A stretch of 64,000 bases of DNA. Origin: an uncultured Ruminococcus sp. (lineage in GTDB: Bacteria; Bacillota_A; Clostridia; Oscillospirales; Ruminococcaceae). The stretch covers positions 1-64,000 of the forward strand of contig ONBA01000007.1 of NCBI GenBank assembly GCA_900315975.1, given 5' to 3'. A program made the position numbers and the translations under genes. Below the pieces are notes generated by a model. That model was not told where the DNA came from, did no database searches, and saw only the letters and a list, made by a program, of their open reading frames with translations. Positions 58,510-64,000 of the stretch are shown here, piece after piece. Each line of letters opens with the position of its first letter. Position 1 is the stretch's first letter.

Positions 58510-58534
58510 GTACATAGAACGATATATACAGTAT
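58505..58534 (+). promoter_or_regulatory. inverted-repeat operator for the GntR regulator
   Basis: ATACTGTA (58505-58512) and TACAGTAT (58527-58534) form a perfect 8-bp inverted repeat with 14 bases between. It overlaps the -10 box and the start region. A palindromic GTATATAC lies in the promoter spacer. Position and symmetry suit autorepression by a YtrA-type dimer (inference). Confidence 0.7.
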
Positions 58535-58550
58535 GTCGGAGGTATACTTC

Positions 58551-58922
58551 ATGAAGATAATATTAAAAAACAAATCCGAACTGCCTATCTATGAGCAGAT
58601 CGAACAGCAAATGAAGGCACAGATACTTGACGGTGCTCTTTCTCCTGATGAACAGCTCCCGTCTATTCGTCAGCTTGCACGCGACCTGAAGATCAGTGTC
58701 ATCACTACAACAAGAGCATATAACGATCTTGCTGAAGAAGGATTCATAGTTTCAATGGCGGGCAAAGGTTATTTTGTCGCTTCGAGAGATAATGAACTTC
58801 TGCATGAGCGTATGCTCTTTGAAATGGAGGACGGCTTCGAAAAAGCCATTACAAACGGCAGAAATGCCGGTCTTTCTGACGATGAAATTATCGCTGAATT
58901 CAAAAAATACTTGGAGGGTTAA
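58551..58922 (+). CDS. GntR family transcriptional regulator, YtrA subfamily
   Basis: 123 residues from the ATG at 58551 (GGAGG 8 bases upstream). Winged helix with SELPIYEQIEQQMKAQIL, the PDEQLPSIRQLARDLKIS helix-turn-helix and GFIVSMAGKGYFV wing. A short C-terminal dimerisation tail without an effector domain marks the YtrA subfamily, which controls neighbouring ABC transporter genes that often respond to cell-wall antibiotics. Confidence 0.92.
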   Translation: MKIILKNKSELPIYEQIEQQMKAQILDGALSPDEQLPSIRQLARDLKISVITTTRAYNDLAEEGFIVSMAGKGYFVASRDNELLHERMLFEMEDGFEKAITNGRNAGLSDDEIIAEFKKYLEG

Positions 58923-58925
58923 AGT

Positions 58926-59810
58926 ATGGAGAATATTCTTGAAATCAACGGATTATGTAAAAAATATGAGGAGTTTGAACTCAAAGATGTCAGCTTTTCA
59001 CTACCGAAAGGCTATATCATGGGATTTGTCGGACAAAATGGTTCGGGCAAAACTACAACTATCCGCTCTATTCTCAATATGGCTAAAATCGACAGCGGCA
59101 AGATAAGTGTATTCGGACTCGACAGCGTTACTGATACTATCGCTATAAAAGAACGCCTCGGAGTCGTTTTTGACAGCCTCTATCTCGCTCAGCACCTCAA
59201 TGTCAGGCAGATAGAACAACAGCTAAAACCATTTTACAAGGACTGGGACAGCAAGGAGTATATGCGCCTCATCAAAGAATTTGACCTTCCCGACAATAAA
59301 AAAGTCGGTGACTTTTCAAAGGGCATGAAGATGAAGTTCATGATAGCTATCGCACTTTCTCATAAGCCGGAGCTGATTATTCTCGATGAGCCTACAAGCG
59401 GTCTCGACCCCGTTGCCCGTGACGAACTTCTCGACATTCTCGCTGAATACATCGAAGACGAGAAGCGCGGAGTCCTTTTTTCAACACACATCACCGCAGA
59501 TGTTGAAAGAATCGCTGATTATGTAACTATCCTTCACAACGGAAAAGTATGGTTCACAGGACTGAAAGATGAGCTTATGGAGAAATATGCCATAATTAAG
59601 GGTGCGGCGGAGGACGTGCCTGCCGCACTAATGGAGAAAATGATAGGTTTCCATAACTACCGCAACGGCTTCGATGCTCTTATCGCTGTTGACGACCTCG
59701 CCGGAATCCCATCATCACTCGAATATGAAAAGGCAACAATCGACGAAATTCTGGTATATATAGCAAAGGAGGGTAAACATGAAAGACATTCTGAGAATTA
59801 TAAAGTTTGA
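58926..59810 (+). CDS. ABC transporter ATP-binding protein (ABC-2 exporter type)
   Basis: 294 residues. Walker A GQNGSGKTT, signature-like DFSKGMKMK (degenerate LSGGQ, usual for this group), Walker B LIILDEP, switch His in STHI. The C-terminal part (about 215-294) is an extra domain as in YtrB/BcrA-type ATPases. GAGG lies just before the ATG, 3 bases after the gntR stop. It overlaps the following permease by 32 bases. Confidence 0.92.
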   Translation: MENILEINGLCKKYEEFELKDVSFSLPKGYIMGFVGQNGSGKTTTIRSILNMAKIDSGKISVFGLDSVTDTIAIKERLGVVFDSLYLAQHLNVRQIEQQLKPFYKDWDSKEYMRLIKEFDLPDNKKVGDFSKGMKMKFMIAIALSHKPELIILDEPTSGLDPVARDELLDILAEYIEDEKRGVLFSTHITADVERIADYVTILHNGKVWFTGLKDELMEKYAIIKGAAEDVPAALMEKMIGFHNYRNGFDALIAVDDLAGIPSSLEYEKATIDEILVYIAKEGKHERHSENYKV

Positions 59811-60501
59811 TTATTATGTAGCCGCTCCCACAGCGCTTCCTGCTACACTTCTGTCAATATTTGTAGTATCAATTGTCAGTCTGTTAGCATTTCCGGGAGC
59901 AAGTTCTTACCTCGCATTTGTTGCAATGTCTTTCGTAATACCGCTTCAGGGAGCGGCTGAAAAGAAAGGCTTCGCACGTATTTACGGTGTACTCCCTGTT
60001 AAACGCGAGAACATCACCCGGGCAAGATTTGCCTATATCTTCTTAGCACATTTCAGTATGGAGATAATCGGTATCATCATGGCTGTAATATCTATACTGC
60101 TCAAATTAAACCGCTTTCTACCGGATAAAGCGTCTGTACTCGTTGAAGTCGCTGAGGGAAACTATTCCTTCCACACATTCATGAACTTCGGAATGTGCGT
60201 TGGTACTTTCGCAGTATTCTGTATCATGTTTTCATATATTGAAATGGCAGGACAGATTTTCGGCAGAGAAAACGAAATGAAGATACTTCTCATATCTCTT
60301 GCTGTTTCTATCGCTGTCATATTCGGATACGTTGCACTCTCAACACATGGCTTCCTGCCGATGATAAACTTTGACAAAATGACAGATATGTCGATTAAAA
60401 AATGCATTGTCATAAGTGTAGGATCCAATATCCTGACAGCGGTCTTATGTGTAATATTCGGCTTGATAACGACAAAAGCCGTGAGCAAGCGCGAAATCTG
60501 A
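59779..60501 (+). CDS. ABC-2 type transporter permease
   Basis: 240 residues with about six membrane helices. The pattern RIYGVLPVKRENITRARFAYIF is typical of ABC-2 permeases of YtrC/D-like systems in clostridia. Its ATG follows AGGAGG inside the ATPase gene. It probably pairs with the next permease as a heterodimer. Confidence 0.85.
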   Translation: MKDILRIIKFDYYVAAPTALPATLLSIFVVSIVSLLAFPGASSYLAFVAMSFVIPLQGAAEKKGFARIYGVLPVKRENITRARFAYIFLAHFSMEIIGIIMAVISILLKLNRFLPDKASVLVEVAEGNYSFHTFMNFGMCVGTFAVFCIMFSYIEMAGQIFGRENEMKILLISLAVSIAVIFGYVALSTHGFLPMINFDKMTDMSIKKCIVISVGSNILTAVLCVIFGLITTKAVSKREI

Positions 60502-60514
60502 AGGAGGGACGGAC

Positions 60515-61324
60515 ATGAATAAAAAACGCATTGCCGACCTTATCCGTGCAGATATAATAATGATGAACGGCGGAAAAAACAGGCTTAAATCTACTATGAT
60601 CATCTTTTTCATATTCAGCATTGCAGTAGGTTTTTTTATTAATTCTGCCGCAGGAATGATATACGCTCCTATAATAATGGGTGTCTTATTTGTTCCGACG
60701 ATTTTTGCTAATGAACAGAAGTATCACAGCGAAAAGATGTATGCAATGATACCTGTTGACAGGAAGGAAGTTGTACGTTCACGTTTCATAATGACAATAG
60801 GACTCTATACTATAGTTTGCCTTATAATTTACACTCTCATGCTTATTGCCATGAAGGCAGCTTTATATAAGAAGATATTAGGTGGTTTCGATGCCGCAGA
60901 ATTATACCTCGATAAGATAAACTCTGCATTCGGAGCACATTTGAACTTATTCGGACTCAATAATCTGTTGTTCTGGGTGTCATTTTCAATGGGTCTTTCC
61001 ATATCTGCCGGAACACTCCGCAAATATTTCAAAAACGGAAAAAGCATTTCAACTAAAATTGAAGGGCGTAGCCTGAGAGAGTACCAAAAGCGCGATTATG
61101 TTATTTTTTTCGCAGTATTAGGAGTACTGGCACTGTTTTTCCTTTGCTTTACAGGTATTCTACCGATTACTACTGCGCTTATACCGGTAATTGCACTTCT
61201 CCTTCAGTTAATGAAAATAATGAATGGAATCCTCTTCTGTGCGGTGGTACTGATTCTCGCGGTATTCTCAGCAGTCTATTCCTTCATCTGCACACGCATG
61301 GAATATGAGGACAAGGAAATATAA
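60515..61324 (+). CDS. ABC-2 type transporter permease
   Basis: 269 residues with about six membrane helices; AMIPVDRKEVVRSRFIMTI corresponds to the VKRENITRARF segment of the preceding permease, so the two are paralogues. GGAGG precedes the ATG. Thirteen bases separate the two genes. Confidence 0.85.
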   Translation: MNKKRIADLIRADIIMMNGGKNRLKSTMIIFFIFSIAVGFFINSAAGMIYAPIIMGVLFVPTIFANEQKYHSEKMYAMIPVDRKEVVRSRFIMTIGLYTIVCLIIYTLMLIAMKAALYKKILGGFDAAELYLDKINSAFGAHLNLFGLNNLLFWVSFSMGLSISAGTLRKYFKNGKSISTKIEGRSLREYQKRDYVIFFAVLGVLALFFLCFTGILPITTALIPVIALLLQLMKIMNGILFCAVVLILAVFSAVYSFICTRMEYEDKEI

Positions 61325-61336
61325 GGAGGGAAAGCT

Positions 61337-63214
61337 ATGAAAAAACTAATAAAAAGAATAGCTGCGGCAGTCGGTGCAGGTGTGATTCTCACTGCGGCGG
61401 CAGTTCCCTCAGCATTTGCCGCTGAGGAAAAGGATACCTCCGCAAAGCTTCCGTCGGGCATGACCGTAAATGAAGCCGTATTTGAACTTGATAATATTTA
61501 CTCTGGCTCCGACGAAGTCGCACAGGTGGAAGAAGATGAGAATATGTTCGCCTCTGCCGCTATAGGAATATTCAAGGGAGACGAGGTTCTTTCGACGAAA
61601 TATTACGGCAGAATCGACATTGAAAACAATATCAGAGCCGATGAAAACTCAGTATACGAGTGGGGAAGCATTTCAAAAACACTGATATGGGTCAGCGCTA
61701 TGCAGCTCTATGAACAGGGCAAACTCGACCTTGAAAAAGATGTCCGCGACTATCTTCCTGACAATTTCTTTCAGCACCTCTCCTACGATGAGCCTATAAC
61801 TATGCTTAATCTCATGAACCACAGTGCAGGCTGGTGCGAGACCACCCGCCCCATCGAGACAAAGTCCGAAGACGAGGTACTGCCGCTGAAAGAAGCTTTA
61901 CAGGCAATAGAGCCGGCTCAGATTTACCGTCCCGGCGAGAAATACACCTACTCCAACTATGGTGCGGCAGTTGCCGGATACGTCATCGAATGTGCAAGCG
62001 GTATGGACTACTGCGAATACGTACACAAGAACATCTTCGAGCCTCTCGAAATGGAGCATACCGCTCTGAATCCAACTCACAGCGACTGCAAATACGTATA
62101 CGAAAACCGTCCGAAAACACAAAGCTACCAGTTTATATTTGGAAAAAATACAAGTCTTGGCAACAGACTCCACTTCATATCCGCCTATCCAGCAGGTGCA
62201 GCAGCAGGTACTCTCAGCGACTTGATGACCTACGCTCAGGCTTTAGTCAACGACAGCGCTCCCCTCTTCAGAAACAAATCAACTCAGGAGCTGATGTTTG
62301 AGGGAACAAGCTTCTACGGAAATTCGGATATACCTATGAACTGCCACGGCTTTTGGAGCGAGGAGCACGCTGTACGCGTAGTGGGTCACAGCGGAGCTAC
62401 AAATGCCGGTCAGGCTGATATGATATTCGACCGCGAATCTAAAATCGGACTTGTAGTAATGATAAATGAACCCAACGGAAACATATATATTTCAAAGGCT
62501 CCTGATATTGTATTCGGCAGCCTATCACCTGATATCTACGGCGAAAATGCCGCGGACAGTCATAAACTCAGCGGATACTGGGTCGGCACACGCGACAGAT
62601 TCCGCGGAATGTTCAGCTATATGCCGTATCTGAGCGCAGTCAGCGGAAGTTCACTCGGTGAGTTTGAAACTGTCGGCAGCGGAGTAAGCCAGATAAGGGA
62701 AGGACAAAGTGCAATACTTGTCGGCGAGGTAAATGGCAGCGACGGAAGTACTGAAGTAATACAGACTCCAAGCAATGACTATATTCCTGTCCGCTTTTAC
62801 ATCGCAAAGATATCGCTGCTTGCTGCGTATATACTCACGGCTGTTGGCGCTTTTTACCTTGTACGCATACGTCTGAAAATGCGTAAAACCGGCAGATGGA
62901 AGAAGTATGCCGGCTCAGGAGCAATATTTGCGGGACAGACAGCAAATATCGTTTCAGTATTACTATTCATTACTGCTTTCACAATAGGAAACAGTTCTTA
63001 CGGCGGAATCAAACTATCGACAGCAACTCTCATCGGTATAGCACAAATGCTTTGTATCGCAGTAAGTGCAGCAGCGATAATTATTGCGGCTGCGGGAATG
63101 ATATCCAAAAAGGAAAAGGCTCGCCCATACCGCTATATTCTCAGCTTCACAGGAAATGCTGTATGCATAGGCGCAATAGTATTTTTCGAGCTTTACCGCT
63201 TCTGGGGATGTTAA
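61337..63214 (+). CDS. membrane-bound serine hydrolase, class C beta-lactamase/penicillin-binding fold
   Basis: 625 residues. Signal sequence (1-28). The beta-lactamase-related domain (about 60-395) has SISK (Ser111-Lys114), YSN (205-207) and HSG (351-353) as catalytic triad of motifs. The C-terminal part (about 500-625) holds four membrane helices. Relatives are D-amino-peptidases, esterases or penicillin-recognising enzymes of unknown role. It lies 12 bases after the ABC permease, with AGGAGG upstream, so it is the last gene of the GntR operon. It may modify or destroy a compound exported or sensed by the transporter (inference). Confidence 0.88.
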   Translation: MKKLIKRIAAAVGAGVILTAAAVPSAFAAEEKDTSAKLPSGMTVNEAVFELDNIYSGSDEVAQVEEDENMFASAAIGIFKGDEVLSTKYYGRIDIENNIRADENSVYEWGSISKTLIWVSAMQLYEQGKLDLEKDVRDYLPDNFFQHLSYDEPITMLNLMNHSAGWCETTRPIETKSEDEVLPLKEALQAIEPAQIYRPGEKYTYSNYGAAVAGYVIECASGMDYCEYVHKNIFEPLEMEHTALNPTHSDCKYVYENRPKTQSYQFIFGKNTSLGNRLHFISAYPAGAAAGTLSDLMTYAQALVNDSAPLFRNKSTQELMFEGTSFYGNSDIPMNCHGFWSEEHAVRVVGHSGATNAGQADMIFDRESKIGLVVMINEPNGNIYISKAPDIVFGSLSPDIYGENAADSHKLSGYWVGTRDRFRGMFSYMPYLSAVSGSSLGEFETVGSGVSQIREGQSAILVGEVNGSDGSTEVIQTPSNDYIPVRFYIAKISLLAAYILTAVGAFYLVRIRLKMRKTGRWKKYAGSGAIFAGQTANIVSVLLFITAFTIGNSSYGGIKLSTATLIGIAQMLCIAVSAAAIIIAAAGMISKKEKARPYRYILSFTGNAVCIGAIVFFELYRFWGC

Positions 63215-63231
63215 GTTTCATAACAAACTGA

Positions 63232-63268
63232 AACAGCCATGAAGAATAATCTTCATGGCTGTTATTTT
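63232..63268. terminator. bidirectional terminator between the serine hydrolase and the dockerin gene
   Basis: A 14-bp perfect stem (AACAGCCATGAAGA 63232-63245, TCTTCATGGCTGTT 63250-63263) with ATTTTATT on one side and A-rich sequence on the other, between convergent genes. Confidence 0.9.
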
Positions 63269-64000
63269 ATTGCTCATTTATTTTAAATACTATAAGTTTA
63301 CGAAGCAATACAACATCGAATACGTCAATGACCTTATCATCATTGATATCTCCTGACAGTCCTACAGGTTCTTTACCGAGTACATGATTTGCACATCGTA
63401 CAAGGTCGGCAACTGAAAGTATACCATCACCGTTTACATCTCCTATAACCTTTTCCGGTACATTAGTTGTAGTGGTGGTTTCGGTGGTTGAAGACGAAAC
63501 TGTTGTTGAAGTTGAAGTAGCCGAAGTCGCTTCTGTGGTGGTAGAAGTGGTTGAAGACGTTGATGTCGAAGTAGGCTTGGACGTTGTTGAAGTTGAGGTA
63601 GTAGTTGTTGAGGAAGTCGTTGATGTTGAGGTAGTAGGTGGTGCGGAAGTTGTTGATGTTGTCGTAGTAGTTGTTGAGGAAGTTGTTGATGTTGTCGTAG
63701 TAGTAGGTTTCTCAGTAGTTGTTGTGGATTCAGCGGTGGTAGTTGTTGCAGAAGTTGTTGTAGTGGTTGTCGTGGCAGTTGTGGTGGTAGTCGTCGTGAC
63801 GGAAGGTGTAGTCGTGATAGGAATTGCATTTGCAGGGTCGTAATTATCCTTGGAAATAACGGGATAAGTAAAATGTGCAGGACCGTAATCCGTACTCTCT
63901 GTATGCTCTTTAAAGAACGACTCTGACCCCTTCAGGAAGAATGTATACACTAAATCATATCCATAACTGCCGTCGTAATCGTCCCATGTTACGTCGATAC
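63267..64000 (-). CDS. C-terminal part of a secreted dockerin protein with a Thr/Ser-rich linker (runs off the right edge)
   Basis: At least 244 residues; the frame stays open to base 64000 (the last bases read IDVTWDDYDGSYGYDLVYTF), so the gene starts outside the window. The N-terminal visible part belongs to an unrecognised domain. About 110 residues of almost pure Thr/Ser with Ala/Pro/Glu form a linker typical of Ruminococcus cellulosomal enzymes and probably O-glycosylated. The dockerin at the end has two F-hand repeats, GDVNGDGILSVADLV and GDINDDKVIDVFDVV. The catalytic identity is unknown. Confidence 0.85.
   Translation of the reverse strand, partial: IDVTWDDYDGSYGYDLVYTFFLKGSESFFKEHTESTDYGPAHFTYPVISKDNYDPANAIPITTTPSVTTTTTTTATTTTTTTSATTTTAESTTTTEKPTTTTTSTTSSTTTTTTSTTSAPPTTSTSTTSSTTTTSTSTTSKPTSTSTSSTTSTTTEATSATSTSTTVSSSTTETTTTTNVPEKVIGDVNGDGILSVADLVRCANHVLGKEPVGLSGDINDDKVIDVFDVVLLRKLIVFKINEQ

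Noticed and set aside
63472..63843. plus-strand open frame of Val/Glu repeats
   Set aside because: Exact complement of the Thr/Ser linker of the dockerin gene; no ribosome binding site.

Overview
The window reads as chromosome of a Gram-positive, spore-forming, fibre-degrading anaerobe of the Oscillospiraceae, most likely a Ruminococcus close to R. flavefaciens/R. albus. Grounds: a secreted GH9 cellulase ending in a CBM3 module and a dockerin, two further dockerin-bearing proteins (one with a very long Thr/Ser linker), an intracellular GH5 enzyme, an intact spoIIAA-spoIIAB-sigF operon, a Rex redox regulator, and gene orders typical of Clostridia (tig-clpP-clpX; rplS-lepB-lepB-rbgA-rnhB; the TIGR03960/TIGR03936 radical-SAM pair). 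No phage, insertion sequence, CRISPR array or rRNA operon was seen. The genus is an inference; no 16S sequence is present.

Layout. Bases 1-10000 are almost all on the minus strand: lon, engB and lysA, then aconitase, small membrane proteins, isocitrate dehydrogenase and rex (oxidative TCA branch to 2-oxoglutarate plus the NADH sensor). At 10.1-20.7 kb come a HAD hydrolase, the dockerin-bearing GH9 cellulase with a TrpR-like YerC regulator directly upstream, cobO, RNase P RNA, two divergent tRNAs (Arg-ACG, Lys-UUU) with near-identical terminators, an SLC13-type permease, a Ca2+-type P-ATPase and nadE. At 20.8-34.3 kb the minus strand carries clpX/clpP/tig, a phosphoesterase-thrC-yraN-rnhB-rbgA-lepB-lepB-rplS block, a methyltransferase with two radical-SAM-associated genes, and cdd-DUF896.

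From 34.4 kb to the end nearly everything is on the plus strand: a dockerin protein whose signal peptide is broken by a frameshift; lepA and hemW with two small membrane proteins; the spoIIA operon; a class A penicillin-binding protein with a Gly/Asn-rich tail; RNA methyltransferase and comF; a Fur-family-controlled zinc/manganese uptake operon; a phosphoesterase; rlmB; then a large membrane protein that looks like a catalytically dead heavy-metal P-type ATPase; an LCP cell-wall ligase gene split by a frameshift at the end of a 45-bp repeat array; an intracellular GH5; a flavodoxin-like protein; and a GntR-ABC transporter-serine hydrolase operon. The window ends inside a dockerin gene on the minus strand.

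Most unusual items: (1) the degenerate P-type ATPase at 52164-54683, with Glu in place of the phosphorylated Asp; (2) the split LCP gene, where a 16-base loss in the last repeat is followed by an in-frame A_AAA_AAA tract that would restore the reading frame by -1 slippage; (3) a structured leader RNA of about 180 nt ahead of a flavin reductase; (4) two Fur-type boxes flanking the promoter of the metal-uptake operon. All promoter, terminator and RNA-structure calls were made by eye.
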